Assembly (NCBI GenBank): GCA_902563575.1
Contig: CACEXV010000004.1
Span: 17,335-81,334, forward strand
Source of the DNA: an uncultured Pelagibacteraceae bacterium
GTDB taxonomy: Bacteria; Pseudomonadota; Alphaproteobacteria; Pelagibacterales; Pelagibacteraceae
Length of the DNA: 64,000 nucleotides
Reading direction: 5' to 3'
This document shows positions 51,603 to 62,758 of this stretch, one piece after another; the stretch's first letter is position 1; every line of letters begins with the position of its first letter. The notes under the pieces are model-generated. The model was not told the DNA's origin, did no database searches, and saw only the letters and a list, made by a program, of their open reading frames with translations. The translations under genes and the position numbers were made by a program.

Positions 51603-53047
51603 TTTTTTATCTCGTTATTAAAATTACAATTTTTTTCAAAGGCATAAGCTATATTTAATATATTTTGCTCGTCTAATGTTTTCCCAATTAATTGTAATCC
51701 TAACGGATAACCCTTTTTGTCTAGTCCAGCAGGCACTGATATTGCTGGTAAACCAGCCAAATTTACCGGGACAGTAAATATATCGTTTAAATACATAGAA
51801 ATTGGATCATTGGTTTTTTCTCCTATTTTAAATGCAGAGCTTGGGGTCGATGGTGTCAAAATAGCATCCACTTTGGCAAAATTTTCATCGAAATCTTTTT
51901 TTATAAGTTGTCTTACTTTTTGAGCTTTTAAATAATAGGCATCGTAATACCCAGATGACAGAACGTAAGTACCGATTAAGATTCTTCTTTTAACCTCATC
52001 ACCGAAACCTTCAGATCTTGTGTTTTCATACATACCTATCAAATCTTTGCCTTGAGAAGATCTGTAACCATATTTAACACCATCGTATCTAGCTAAATTA
52101 GATGAGGCTTCAGCTGGAGCAACTATATAATATGTTGGCAGCGCATATTTTGTGTGAGGGAGAGTTATATCAATTAAATTAGCTCCCAAATCTTTTAGAA
52201 TACTCTTTCCTTTATTCCATAATTCATCAATTTCTTTTGGCATATTTTCAACTCTATATTCTTTTGGTATTCCAATTTTGAGTCCTTTAATATTTGGTTT
52301 TAAATTTTTTGAATAATTTTCTTTTTTCTTATCTATAGAAGTTGAGTCTTTTTTATCAAAACCAGCCATAGCTTCTAACATTATTGCGCAGTCTTTAACG
52401 GATTTAGTCATTGGACCAGCTTGATCAAGAGAAGAGGCAAACGCTACTATTCCCCAACGAGAACAAAGTCCATAAGTTGGTTTTAACCCTACTGTTCCAG
52501 TAAAAGACGCCGGCTGTCTGATTGAGCCGCCAGTGTCAGTTCCAATAGTTGCTGGGGTTAAATTTGCTGCTAGTGCGGATGCGGATCCTCCAGATGATCC
52601 ACCTGGAACAGTGTTTTTGGCTATTGGGTTTATAACATTTCCAAAATAACTTGTTTCATTAGATGATCCCATTGCATATTCGTCACAATTTAGTTTACCA
52701 AGTAAAATTGCTCCCTCTTTCCATAAATTTTCAGTAACTGTAGACTCGTAATTTGGCACAAAATTTTCTAACATTTTACTCCCTGCAGTAGTTCTGAATC
52801 CGTTAGTGCAAAAAAGATCTTTAACAGCTAAAGGAATGCCTGGGAGCAGTGATGCTGAATTAGGTTTTTTATCAAATTCTTTTGCTTTTTTAATAGTGTT
52901 GTCAAAACAAGTGGTAATAAATGAATTAAGTTTTTTGCTTTTGTTGGCTTCATCTATATAAAGCTGTGCAAGCTCTTCAGATTTAATTTCTTTTTTTTTT
53001 ATTAATTCAATAATTTCTGACAAGTTTTTTTTTATAATTTCTGACAT
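51590..53047 (-). CDS. gatA: Asp-tRNA(Asn)/Glu-tRNA(Gln) amidotransferase subunit A
   Basis: Amidase signature [36 protein letters not shown]. Confidence 0.97.
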   Translation of the reverse strand: MSEIIKKNLSEIIELIKKKEIKSEELAQLYIDEANKSKKLNSFITTCFDNTIKKAKEFDKKPNSASLLPGIPLAVKDLFCTNGFRTTAGSKMLENFVPNYESTVTENLWKEGAILLGKLNCDEYAMGSSNETSYFGNVINPIAKNTVPGGSSGGSASALAANLTPATIGTDTGGSIRQPASFTGTVGLKPTYGLCSRWGIVAFASSLDQAGPMTKSVKDCAIMLEAMAGFDKKDSTSIDKKKENYSKNLKPNIKGLKIGIPKEYRVENMPKEIDELWNKGKSILKDLGANLIDITLPHTKYALPTYYIVAPAEASSNLARYDGVKYGYRSSQGKDLIGMYENTRSEGFGDEVKRRILIGTYVLSSGYYDAYYLKAQKVRQLIKKDFDENFAKVDAILTPSTPSSAFKIGEKTNDPISMYLNDIFTVPVNLAGLPAISVPAGLDKKGYPLGLQLIGKTLDEQNILNIAYAFEKNCNFNNEIKKWWL

Positions 53048-53334
53048 TATTCTATTACCTTAGGTACAACAAAAAATTCCTCATTTTTCTTTGGGGAATT
53101 TTTAAGAATCTTATCTCTAATTTTGCCATCATCAACTTTATCTTCTCTCGTTCTTAATGGTGTGTTCAATATAGAAGATAAAGGTTCAATTTTATCCGTG
53201 TTAATCTCATTTAGTTGTTCTATAAATTTAAAAATGGATGTTAAATCTTTAGCTAATGAGTCTGATTTTTTAGAGTCTATAGAGATTCTGGCTAACTTAG
53301 ATATATGTATTATTTTTTCTTTATCTATGGACAT
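53047..53334 (-). CDS. gatC: Asp-tRNA(Asn)/Glu-tRNA(Gln) amidotransferase subunit C
   Basis: [10 protein letters not shown]...[25 protein letters not shown]...[13 protein letters not shown]. Confidence 0.93.
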   Translation of the reverse strand: MSIDKEKIIHISKLARISIDSKKSDSLAKDLTSIFKFIEQLNEINTDKIEPLSSILNTPLRTREDKVDDGKIRDKILKNSPKKNEEFFVVPKVIE

Positions 53335-53388
53335 CTGTGATTTATGTTATTTATATAGGAAATTAATACCATAAAATATATTAAATAA

Positions 53389-53847
53389 ATGTTGGATATT
53401 GACAAATTTAAGAAAAAACTAGACAAAAAATCAAGGCTAATAGGCATTGATCCGGGAAAAAAACGCATAGGTATTGCAATTTCTGACGAAGATTGGATTA
53501 TCGCGACTCCATACAAAACAATAATTAAAAAAAAATACTCAGATTTTCTATTGGAAATTAAAAATATTATTAAAGAGAATGACATTAAGGGTATTATTAT
53601 AGGAAACCCTATTAATATGGACGGAACTCCAGGAAGTTCTTCTCAATCAGCTAAGGACCTCGCTATTAATCTATCAAATGATGTTACACAAAATATCACA
53701 ATGTGGGATGAAAGGCTTTCTAGTGAAGGAGCCTTCAATTTATCAAGCAATTTAGATATTAATGTATCCAAAAAAGTAAGGAAATTGGATGAAAATGCAG
53801 CTCAATTCATTTTGCAGGGAGCTCTAGATTATTTGACAAAAAAATAA
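53389..53847 (+). CDS. ruvX: Holliday junction resolvase-like RuvX/YqgF
   Basis: LIGIDPGKKRIGIAISD, IIIGNPINMDGTPG, MWDERLSS, LDENAAQFILQGALDY. Confidence 0.92.
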   Translation: MLDIDKFKKKLDKKSRLIGIDPGKKRIGIAISDEDWIIATPYKTIIKKKYSDFLLEIKNIIKENDIKGIIIGNPINMDGTPGSSSQSAKDLAINLSNDVTQNITMWDERLSSEGAFNLSSNLDINVSKKVRKLDENAAQFILQGALDYLTKK

Positions 53848-53878
53848 CTTGATATGATTACATAAAAGGCCTATAGAG

Positions 53879-54823
53879 TTGATTTTAATGGCAAGATCTA
53901 AAGCTATTAAAAAACAAGTTAAACACCTATTAGGTATCCAAAATCTATCAGTATTAGAAGCAAAAGAAATCCTAAAAGAATCTCAAAATTTTATTAAATT
54001 AAATAGAAGTGGTTCAAAAAAACTCGATGTTTTAAGAGGTAAAACACAAATTAATTTATTTTTTGAACCTTCGACTAGAACCCAAAGTTCTTTTGATTTA
54101 GCAGGTAAGAGATTAGGCGCCGATGTGATGTCAATGAATATTGTTAATTCAGCAATCAAAAAAGGTGAAACATTAATGGATACAGCTATGACATTAAATG
54201 CAATGCACCCTGATTTGATTGTCGTCAGGCATCAAGATTCGGGAGCTCCAAATCTTTTATCACAAAAAGTTAACTGTGCAGTCATTAATGCTGGTGATGG
54301 TACGAGAGAACATCCAACACAAGCTTTATTAGATGCTCTAACAATAATTAACAGCAAGGGTAAAATTGAGGGACTAAGAATTGCAATATGCGGAGACATC
54401 AAACATTCAAGAGTAGCAAGATCAAATATTTATTTAATGAACATGTTGGGCGCAGAGGTAAATGTTATTGCACCTAAAACCTTAATGCCCGACTCAATAA
54501 ATCAATTAGGTGTAAAATCTTTTACAAGTATGAAAAAAGGTTTAGAGTCTTGTGATATTGTAATGATGTTAAGACTACAGAATGAGAGGATGCAGGGATC
54601 ATTTTTGCCATCAAAAAGAGAATACTACGAATATTTTGGGTTAACTCCAGACAAACTTAAATATGCCAGTAAAGATGCACTTATAATGCATCCTGGTCCA
54701 ATGAACAGAGGAGTTGAGATAGACACAAAGTTAGCCGATGATATCAATGTGAGTTTAGTAAAAGAACAGGTGGAATTAGGTGTAGCTGTAAGAATGGCTT
54801 GCTTAAAACTTTATTGCAAATGA
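53879..54823 (+). CDS. pyrB: Aspartate carbamoyltransferase catalytic subunit
   Basis: [48 protein letters not shown]-terminus may start at 53888 (MARSK). Confidence 0.95.
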   Translation: MILMARSKAIKKQVKHLLGIQNLSVLEAKEILKESQNFIKLNRSGSKKLDVLRGKTQINLFFEPSTRTQSSFDLAGKRLGADVMSMNIVNSAIKKGETLMDTAMTLNAMHPDLIVVRHQDSGAPNLLSQKVNCAVINAGDGTREHPTQALLDALTIINSKGKIEGLRIAICGDIKHSRVARSNIYLMNMLGAEVNVIAPKTLMPDSINQLGVKSFTSMKKGLESCDIVMMLRLQNERMQGSFLPSKREYYEYFGLTPDKLKYASKDALIMHPGPMNRGVEIDTKLADDINVSLVKEQVELGVAVRMACLKLYCK

Positions 54824-56109
54824 ATAAAAAAATTTTAAAGAATTGTAGAATAGTAGATCCATCACAAAAAATGGATGAAATAGGCAATATTATTATTAAT
54901 GAAAATGGTAAAATTGAAGATATAGGGGCAAAAGCCAAAATACCAAATAAATCTAGTAAAATGGAAACATTTGATTTTAATAACAAAATAGCTATTCCAG
55001 GTTTAGTAGACATGGGTGTGTTTGTTGGAGAACCTGGATTTGAATATAAAGAAAATTTTAGATCATTAACTAACGCTGCATTGTCAGGTGGCGTAACATC
55101 AGTCGTAACTATGCCCAACACAAAGCCATTAATTGATAACGTTTCAATGGTTGACTTTATAATGAGACGCGGTCGCGATAAATCTAAATTAAATATTTTT
55201 CCCGCTGCGTGTTTAACGAGAGGTATGTGTGGAGAAGAGATGACCGAATTAGGATTGTTATCATCGAAAGGGATTATTGCTTTTATTGACCCTTATAAAT
55301 CTATAAAAAATACAGAGATCATGTCTAGAATTATGGACTACGCCTCAGATATGGGAGTATTAATTATGCAACATGCTGAAGACTATGATTTATCAAAAGA
55401 TGGTTGCATTAATGAAGGAGAAATTGCTACAAGATTAGGTTTGTCAAGTGTTCCTTCCATTGCTGAAAAAATAATTATTGAGAGAGATTTAAGTTTATTG
55501 GATGAATTTAAATGTAGGTATCATATAAACCAAATTTCCTCACAAAAATCGGTTGATGTCATTAAAAAAAATAAATCAAATGGAAAAAAATTTACAGTTG
55601 GTGTCTCTATTAATCATCTTTCTTTAAACGATAATGATATAGGGGATTTTAAAACTTTTTTGAAGTTTTCGCCTCCTTTAAGATCAGAAGAAGACAGAAA
55701 ATCTTTGGTAAAAGGGATAAATGAAGGCCTCATAGATGTAATTGTCTCAAGTCATAAGCCTGAAGATGAAGAAAGCAAGAGGTTACCATTTGCTCAGGCT
55801 GCCACTGGATCTATAGGCGTAGAAACTCTTCTACCTTTAGCTTTAGAACTTTTCCATAATAAATCAATAGAGTTGAACAAAATTATTGAAATGATAACGA
55901 TAAATCCTGCCAAGATTTTGAAAATAAAAAAGGGATCTTTAAAGATTGGTTCTGATGCAGATATTTGTATTTTTGACTTAGAAAAACCTTGGGTTGTTAA
56001 AGCCAATGATCTTAAATCTAAATCTAAAAATACCGCTATCGAAGAAAGAAAGCTTCAAGGAAAAGTATTAAAAACTTTCCTTGGTGGAGAACTAGTATTC
56101 GATAATTAA
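54820..56109 (+). CDS. Dihydroorotase-like protein, probably non-catalytic (PyrX-type)
   Basis: Dihydroorotase fold ([65 protein letters not shown]), but the HxH region reads [13 protein letters not shown]. Start at ATG 54820 overlaps the pyrB stop (ATGA). Confidence 0.88.
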   Translation: MNKKILKNCRIVDPSQKMDEIGNIIINENGKIEDIGAKAKIPNKSSKMETFDFNNKIAIPGLVDMGVFVGEPGFEYKENFRSLTNAALSGGVTSVVTMPNTKPLIDNVSMVDFIMRRGRDKSKLNIFPAACLTRGMCGEEMTELGLLSSKGIIAFIDPYKSIKNTEIMSRIMDYASDMGVLIMQHAEDYDLSKDGCINEGEIATRLGLSSVPSIAEKIIIERDLSLLDEFKCRYHINQISSQKSVDVIKKNKSNGKKFTVGVSINHLSLNDNDIGDFKTFLKFSPPLRSEEDRKSLVKGINEGLIDVIVSSHKPEDEESKRLPFAQAATGSIGVETLLPLALELFHNKSIELNKIIEMITINPAKILKIKKGSLKIGSDADICIFDLEKPWVVKANDLKSKSKNTAIEERKLQGKVLKTFLGGELVFDN

Positions 56110-56688
56110 ATGGAACAAATGCTTTTAGTCATAGCCTACTCTTATTTGTTAGGATCAATACCTTTTGGACTGATATTAACAAAATTATTTACTAAAACTG
56201 ATATTAGGAAAAAAGGATCAGGTAATATTGGAGCAACTAATGTTATAAGATCAGGAAGTAAAATATTGGGTGTAATTACATTAATACTTGACTCCTTTAA
56301 GGGTTATTTATCTGTGATAATTACTATAAATATTTTTCCAGAATATTTTTATTTATCTTGCCTAATGGTATTTTTGGGACATGTTTTTTCAATTTGGCTA
56401 AAATTTAAAGGTGGCAAAGGTGTTGCCACATACTTGGGGGTATTATTTGCATTTGATTTTATTTTGCCTGCAATATTTGTAATATCATGGTCTGTAATAA
56501 CTTTAATCTCAAGATACGTCTCATTGGGCTCTATAATTTCATCTTTCATTGTATTGCTGTATAATTTCTTGGTTTATGGTTTTAATAATTCCTTAATATT
56601 TTTTGCTTACTTTATACTTTTGATAATTACACATAGATCAAATTTATCTAAATTATTGACAGGCAGTGAAAATAAAATAAATCTTTGA
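56110..56688 (+). CDS. plsY: Glycerol-3-phosphate acyltransferase PlsY
   Basis: YLLGSIPFGLILTKLF, GSGNIGATNVIRSGSK, FKGGKGVATYLGVL. Confidence 0.95.
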   Translation: MEQMLLVIAYSYLLGSIPFGLILTKLFTKTDIRKKGSGNIGATNVIRSGSKILGVITLILDSFKGYLSVIITINIFPEYFYLSCLMVFLGHVFSIWLKFKGGKGVATYLGVLFAFDFILPAIFVISWSVITLISRYVSLGSIISSFIVLLYNFLVYGFNNSLIFFAYFILLIITHRSNLSKLLTGSENKINL

Positions 56689-56760
56689 TTTAAACGTTTT
56701 TTGAACATTAAATTTAAATAGTTTGACAAATATTATATTTTTCATCTAAAGATACTAATC

Positions 56761-59328
56761 ATGAACTTAGTTGTGGTTGAAAGTCCTGCAAAAGCTAAAA
56801 CGATTAATAAATACCTTGGAAAAGATTACATAGTTTTAGCAAGTTATGGCCATATAAGGGATCTGCCCTCAAAAAATGGATCTGTAAATCCTGAAAAAGA
56901 TTTTGAAATGCAGTGGGAGTTGGACTCTTTTTCGAAAAAATATTTGAAAGAAATAACGGATGCCGCGAAAGAAAGTAAAAAAATAATACTAGCAACAGAC
57001 CCTGACCGTGAGGGAGAGGCAATAGCGTGGCATGTTAAAAAAGTTTTGGAAGACAAAAAATTACTTACAGGCAAAAAATTAGAGCGTGTTGTTTTTAACG
57101 AGATAACTAAAAATGCAGTGTTAAATGGCATAAATAATCCGAGACAGATAGAGAAAAGTTTAGTAAATGCATATTTAGCAAGAAGAGCTCTTGATTATCT
57201 AGTTGGGTTTAATATCTCACCAATTCTTTGGACAAAACTTCCAGGTTCAAAATCTGCTGGAAGAGTGCAGTCAGTTGCCTTAAAATTAATTACAGAAAGA
57301 GAGCATGAAATAGAATCTTTTAAACCAGAGGAATATTGGAGTTTAATCGTAAATTTTCAGGATGAAAAAGATAATTTAATAAACTCGAAGATAAATGTTT
57401 TTAAAAATAACAAAATTGAAAGATTCTCTTTTCGTGACAAATCTTCTATTAATAATGCTACAGATTTAATAAAAACAAAAAATTATTCAATCAAAAATGT
57501 ATCAAATAAAGTTTTTAAAAGAAATCCTGTGGCGCCTTTTACAACATCAACTTTGCAACAGTCAGCGTCAGGTAAATACGGATTTGGAGCGTCAAGAACT
57601 ATGCAAATTGCACAAAGACTTTACCAGGGAATTGATATTGATGGCGATACTGTAGGTTTAATTACTTATATGAGAACAGATGGTACAAATATATCTAAAG
57701 AAGCTGTTAAAGACTTTAGGTCATACATTGATAAACAATATGGTAATAAGTATTTGCCGGATAATCCAAATAGTTTTTCAGGAAAAAAGGCGAAAAACGC
57801 ACAAGAAGCTCATGAAGCTATTAGGCCAACCAATGTGGAGAGAAAACCTAGTGAGCTTAAAAAGTATCTAAGCACCGATCAAATGAAATTGTATGATTTA
57901 ATCTGGTCACGTGCCTTATCTTCTCAAATGAGCCCAGCTGAATTTGATAGGAGTTCTATACAAATAGCATCGGATGATGAAACCATAACTTTTAACGCAA
58001 GTGGGTCCATAATGAAGTTTGATGGATTTTTGAAAGTTTATAGTCTTCCGGAAAATGACGATGAAGCAAAAAATATATTACCTGTTGTGAAAATTGGAGA
58101 CAAAGTTAAAATAAAAGACATTATTGATGAGCAGCACTTTACGAACCCTCCGCCTAGATACTCTGAAGCTAGTTTAGTCAAAAAACTTGAAGAATTAGGC
58201 ATAGGAAGGCCTTCTACGTACGCGAGTATAATTTCAGTGTTATCTACAAGAAATTATGTTGAATTATTAAACAAAAGATTTCACCCAACTGATAGAGGTA
58301 AATTATTATCAGCCTTTCTTGAAAAATTGTTTGCAAGATATGTGGATTATAATTTTACAGCTAATCTTGAAAATCAATTAGATGAAATAACCAGTGGAAA
58401 AACAGACTATATTAGAGTGCTAGAGGATTTTTGGAAGGATTTCTACTCTAATGTTGGTTCTGTTAAAGACATCAGAACACGTGAAGTTTTAGATATGTTA
58501 AATGAAAGTCTTGGAGATCTAGTATTTGACAAGGATAAAAATGATCAAATAGACAGAAGTTGTAAGGCTTGCAATAATGGCACTCTGAGTTTAAAAAATA
58601 GTTTTAGAGGTGGAGCATTTATAGGTTGCTCAAACTATCCTGAGTGTAAATTTACAAGACCTTTATCTAAATCAAAAGCTTCTCAAATGATAAATCTATC
58701 TGAACCAAAACTGATAGGTAAAAATGACAGTGGAAAAGATATTTTTTTAAAAAATGGAAGATTTGGTCCTTACCTTCAATTTGAGAAAGATCAAATAGAA
58801 GAAGAAAAGAAGAAGAAGAAAAAAATAAAAAAGAAAAAAGAGAACGAAAACTTAAAAAATGTTTCTATTCCTAAAGGATTAGATATTGAGGAAATTGATT
58901 TAGAAAAAGCGAAATACCTTTGCTCTCTTCCAAAAATTTTAGGAAAACATCCAGATCTAAATGAGGACATTACTATAAATATAGGTAGATTCGGACCTTA
59001 TTTAAAATGTTCAAATAAATCTGCAAGACTTGAAACTATTGAAGATTTATTTTCAATAGGTTTAAATAGAGCAACAATTTTAATCTCTGAAGCAAAACCA
59101 GGTAGAATTTCCTCATCTGAAATCAAAAATTTAGGTGAACATCCTGAAGATAAAAAACCAGTAAAAGTAATGAAGGGACAATACGGACCATATATAAAAT
59201 ACAAATCTTTAAATGCCACTATACCAGAAGATAAAGATCCTACAGAATTAACGATGGAGGAAGCTTTAATACTTATCGAAAAAAGAAAAGAATATGACAA
59301 AAATAAAAAAAGGGGAAAAAAGAAATGA
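56761..59328 (+). CDS. topA: DNA topoisomerase I
   Basis: LVVVESPAKAKTINKYLGKDYIVLASYGHIRDLPSK, ATDPDREGEAIAWH, GLITYMRTDGTNIS, C4 zinc finger CKACNNGTLSL...CSNYPEC. Confidence 0.97.
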   Translation: MNLVVVESPAKAKTINKYLGKDYIVLASYGHIRDLPSKNGSVNPEKDFEMQWELDSFSKKYLKEITDAAKESKKIILATDPDREGEAIAWHVKKVLEDKKLLTGKKLERVVFNEITKNAVLNGINNPRQIEKSLVNAYLARRALDYLVGFNISPILWTKLPGSKSAGRVQSVALKLITEREHEIESFKPEEYWSLIVNFQDEKDNLINSKINVFKNNKIERFSFRDKSSINNATDLIKTKNYSIKNVSNKVFKRNPVAPFTTSTLQQSASGKYGFGASRTMQIAQRLYQGIDIDGDTVGLITYMRTDGTNISKEAVKDFRSYIDKQYGNKYLPDNPNSFSGKKAKNAQEAHEAIRPTNVERKPSELKKYLSTDQMKLYDLIWSRALSSQMSPAEFDRSSIQIASDDETITFNASGSIMKFDGFLKVYSLPENDDEAKNILPVVKIGDKVKIKDIIDEQHFTNPPPRYSEASLVKKLEELGIGRPSTYASIISVLSTRNYVELLNKRFHPTDRGKLLSAFLEKLFARYVDYNFTANLENQLDEITSGKTDYIRVLEDFWKDFYSNVGSVKDIRTREVLDMLNESLGDLVFDKDKNDQIDRSCKACNNGTLSLKNSFRGGAFIGCSNYPECKFTRPLSKSKASQMINLSEPKLIGKNDSGKDIFLKNGRFGPYLQFEKDQIEEEKKKKKKIKKKKENENLKNVSIPKGLDIEEIDLEKAKYLCSLPKILGKHPDLNEDITINIGRFGPYLKCSNKSARLETIEDLFSIGLNRATILISEAKPGRISSSEIKNLGEHPEDKKPVKVMKGQYGPYIKYKSLNATIPEDKDPTELTMEEALILIEKRKEYDKNKKRGKKK

Positions 59329-59789
59329 GCAAGACAGATGATAAAATTAAAAGTTTAAATATAACTTTACCTGACCCTAAAGCTCCAGTTGGCGCATATG
59401 TTGGATCAATCATAATTGGTAAGTTGTTATATATATCTGGACAAGTTTCGATAGATCAAAAATCTGAGATTATCAAAGGAAAGATTGGAAAAGATTTGAG
59501 TCTTGATCAAGGTTATAAAGCAGCAGAAAGATGCGGTCTAAGTATATTGGCACACGCAAAAAAAGCTTGTGGCGGTGATTTGGACAAAATTAAATCCTGT
59601 GTAAAATTAACTGGATATGTTAACTCTACTGATGACTTTATAGATCAGCCAAAAGTAATAAACGGTGCATCTGATCTATTAAAGAAAATTCTTGATAAAA
59701 GAGGTGAGCATACAAGAGCTGCTATTAGTGCTAATAGTTTGCCTTTAGGTGTTGCTGTAGAAGTCGACGCGATATTTGAAATATATTAA
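59325..59789 (+). CDS. RidA family protein
   Basis: GKLLYISGQVSID and C-terminal ISANSLPLGVAVEVDAIFE. Confidence 0.85.
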   Translation: MSKTDDKIKSLNITLPDPKAPVGAYVGSIIIGKLLYISGQVSIDQKSEIIKGKIGKDLSLDQGYKAAERCGLSILAHAKKACGGDLDKIKSCVKLTGYVNSTDDFIDQPKVINGASDLLKKILDKRGEHTRAAISANSLPLGVAVEVDAIFEIY

Positions 59790-61084
59790 CTTGATCTTCC
59801 AACTGAGTAGTATTTAAGTTTGTTTTTTTTCATATCTTTTACATTATATAAATTTCTCAAATCATAAATCTTTACTTGTTTATTTTTAACTATTTTCTTA
59901 AAATCTATAGACTTAAATTCATCCCATTCAGTTAAAATAATAATTAAATCTGCATTAAGGCAATTGGATTTTATATTTGTTTTATATGAACAATTTTTAA
60001 TCTTTTTAAATTCGTTTTTTTCTCCAGATGGGTCATAATATGATAATTTTGCCCCTTTTTTACTAAGGTAAGGAATCATCTTCAGGCTTGAAGAGTCTCT
60101 CATATCATCTGTATTTGGTTTAAAAGTTACACCTAAAAAAGCAATCCTTTTATTCTTTAATTTTTTTCCTAGGATTTTATGGACTCTTTGTATTAATAAG
60201 TTAACTCTATTCTCATTAGACTTTATCACTGTCTTCACTAAAGATAAATTTACTTTAAATTTGTTTGACGCAGAAACTAAGCCTTTAGTGTCTTTTGGAA
60301 AGCATGAACCGCCATATGCAGGTCCTGCTCTTAAAAATCTTCCACCGATTCTGCTATCAAGTCCTATTCCCAAAGAAATATCTTCAATATCTACTCCACA
60401 TTTTTCACATAAATTTGCTAATTCATTTATATATGTAATCTTTGTGGCTAAAAAAGCGTTTGAGGCGTATTTAATTAATTCAGCTCCTCTTCTTGATGTA
60501 GTAAAAAATTTAGCTCCTTTACTTATTAACGGAGAATAAAGTTTTTTCATTATGTTAAAAACTTTTTTTTCATTAGATCCAATAATAATTCTATCAGGAA
60601 ATCTAAAATCACGGATTGCTTCTCCCTCTCTTAAAAATTCTGGATTTGAGACCAGTGTAAATAATTTTCTTTTTTTTTTAAGTAATTTTTCGATCTTGTC
60701 ACCAGTGCCAACAGGAACTGTTGATTTAGTGACTATGATTTTTCTTTTTTTTGAATACTTTAATATCTCTTTCACACATTGGTTGATAAAAGATAAATCA
60801 ACATCAAATGTGCCATTTTTTGTGGGTGTGCCAACACAAATGAAAATTATATCAGATGCATTTATAGCGTTTTTTACATTATTTGTGAATGAAAGTCTTT
60901 TGGCTAAAAAGTTTTTTTTGATTAACTCCTCCAAGCCCGGTTCATAAATTGGTGAAAAACCAGAATTGAGTTTATTTATTTTCTTTATGTCTTTATCAAC
61001 ACATATTACTTGATTTCCTATATCGGCAAAGCATGTTCCGCTGACTAATCCTACATACCCAGTTCCAATCATGCATAATTTCAT
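59786..61084 (-). CDS. ugd: UDP-glucose 6-dehydrogenase
   Basis: MKLCMIGTGYVGLVSGTCFADIGNQVICVD, NPEFLREGEAIRDFRFPDRIIIGS, GPAYGGSCFPKDTKGL. Confidence 0.95.
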   Translation of the reverse strand: MKLCMIGTGYVGLVSGTCFADIGNQVICVDKDIKKINKLNSGFSPIYEPGLEELIKKNFLAKRLSFTNNVKNAINASDIIFICVGTPTKNGTFDVDLSFINQCVKEILKYSKKRKIIVTKSTVPVGTGDKIEKLLKKKRKLFTLVSNPEFLREGEAIRDFRFPDRIIIGSNEKKVFNIMKKLYSPLISKGAKFFTTSRRGAELIKYASNAFLATKITYINELANLCEKCGVDIEDISLGIGLDSRIGGRFLRAGPAYGGSCFPKDTKGLVSASNKFKVNLSLVKTVIKSNENRVNLLIQRVHKILGKKLKNKRIAFLGVTFKPNTDDMRDSSSLKMIPYLSKKGAKLSYYDPSGEKNEFKKIKNCSYKTNIKSNCLNADLIIILTEWDEFKSIDFKKIVKNKQVKIYDLRNLYNVKDMKKNKLKYYSVGRSS

Positions 61085-61899
61085 TTTTTTTCCTTTAGTA
61101 TTTCTTTACAAGAATTTATGTACCCCTTCATGGTTCCACAATCTAAATATTTTCCTTTAAAAATATTGCCATAAAATTTATTTTTTTTTATTATCAAATT
61201 CCTAATAGCATCTGTTATATGGATTTCTCCTCCCTGACCCGGTTTTATTTTTTTTATTTCTTCAAAAATTTTAGTAGGCAAAATATATCTTCCAATAATT
61301 GCAAAGTTTGAAGGAGCTTTTTTTATAGTTGGTTTTTCGACAACGTCTTCTATCTGAAAATAATTTTTTTTTCTATTTTTTACTGACAGTATTCCCCATC
61401 TTGATACAGATTGATTGTCCACTCTCTTAGTAGCGATTACCGAACCTTTTTTTTTGTTATGCAGTTTTATCAGCTCTTTTGAACAATTTTTATTTATAAT
61501 TAAATCATCAGGTAATAACATCAAAAAAAAATTACTTTTAATCAGATTTTTACATTTTATAATTGCATCACCAGTACCTTTGGGACTATTTTGATAAACA
61601 AATTTTATCATTCGTTTATATTTTTTAATTCTTTTATACTCTTGTATTATTCTCTTATCTTTTTTTTTTCTTATTATCTTTTTATAAAAAGCATCATTAT
61701 AAAAATAATTTTTTATAGATATTTTTTTCTTTGAAATAACAAACACAAACTCTTTTATACCAGCCTCAATGCATTCTTCTAAAATATAATCTAAATTAGT
61801 TTTACCATTTATAGGTAATAATTCTTTTGGTATTACGCTCGTTAATGGTAGCATCCTAGTGCCTAAACCCGCTAGTGGAATAATAGCTTGTTTTATCAT
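61081..61899 (-). CDS. galU: UTP-glucose-1-phosphate uridylyltransferase
   Basis: QAIIPLAGLGTRMLPLTSVIPKELLPI, NSPKGTGDAIIKCK, LLPDDLI, RYILPTKIFEEI. Confidence 0.94.
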   Translation of the reverse strand: MIKQAIIPLAGLGTRMLPLTSVIPKELLPINGKTNLDYILEECIEAGIKEFVFVISKKKISIKNYFYNDAFYKKIIRKKKDKRIIQEYKRIKKYKRMIKFVYQNSPKGTGDAIIKCKNLIKSNFFLMLLPDDLIINKNCSKELIKLHNKKKGSVIATKRVDNQSVSRWGILSVKNRKKNYFQIEDVVEKPTIKKAPSNFAIIGRYILPTKIFEEIKKIKPGQGGEIHITDAIRNLIIKKNKFYGNIFKGKYLDCGTMKGYINSCKEILKEKK

Positions 61900-61939
61900 A
61901 TGATTTTAAGATAAATATTAATATCATTAATATATTTAA

Positions 61940-62758
61940 ATGGAAGTAATTAAAAAAAGAAGCCAGATATTTAACAAATTAAGTGGAAAAAAAAACATTG
62001 GCTTTGTTCCAACAATGGGTGCCTTGCACAAAGGTCATGTTAGTTTGTTTAAAAACGCAAAAAAACAAAGTAAAATTACTGTTGTCAGTATTTTTATAAA
62101 TCCTAAGCAATTCTCTAAAAAACAAGATTATAACAAATACCCAAGACGTCAGATGAAAGATCTAAGTTTGCTTAAAAAACTTAAAATCGATTATGTGTTT
62201 CTTCCGCATTTTAAGGAAATCTATGATTTTAAAACTAACAATAAAATATATCTTGATAAATTTAGCTCAAAATTGTGCGGTAAGTTTAGACCAGGTCATT
62301 TTAAAGGGGTTGTAGACGTAGTAAATAGATTAATTGAAATAATTAAGCCACACAAAATTTTTTTAGGAAAAAAGGATTTTCAACAATTATTTTTAATTAA
62401 ACAACACTTAAAAAGTATTAAATCAAAAACAAATGTAATTTCTTGTAACACGATAAGAGATAAATCGAACCTGTCTTTTTCCTCTAGGAACTTTTATCTA
62501 AGTAAAAAAAATTTAGATAAAGCAAGAAATATAACTAATTTGATAATAAAATTTAAGAAAAGATTGAAAACAAATAAAGCAAAATTTTCAGATATTGAAA
62601 CGTTAAAAAAAGAAATCAAAAAAAAAGGTGTAAAAAAAGTAGATTATCTCGAAATATTAAATCTTAATACATTAAAGACGCCAAAGACAACGATTGAAAA
62701 ATTTAATATTTTTTCAGCCTATTATATAGATAATGTAAGGTTAATAGATAATGTTTAG
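61940..62758 (+). CDS. panC: Pantothenate synthetase
   Basis: GFVPTMGALHKGHVSLFKNAK, VSIFINPKQFSKKQDYNKYPR, FFKGVVDVVNRL-like, FLGKKDFQQLFLIK. Confidence 0.94.
   Translation: MEVIKKRSQIFNKLSGKKNIGFVPTMGALHKGHVSLFKNAKKQSKITVVSIFINPKQFSKKQDYNKYPRRQMKDLSLLKKLKIDYVFLPHFKEIYDFKTNNKIYLDKFSSKLCGKFRPGHFKGVVDVVNRLIEIIKPHKIFLGKKDFQQLFLIKQHLKSIKSKTNVISCNTIRDKSNLSFSSRNFYLSKKNLDKARNITNLIIKFKKRLKTNKAKFSDIETLKKEIKKKGVKKVDYLEILNLNTLKTPKTTIEKFNIFSAYYIDNVRLIDNV

Noticed and set aside
60552-60947. 131 aa + strand ORF antisense to ugd
   Set aside because: Shadow ORF over a strongly conserved gene.
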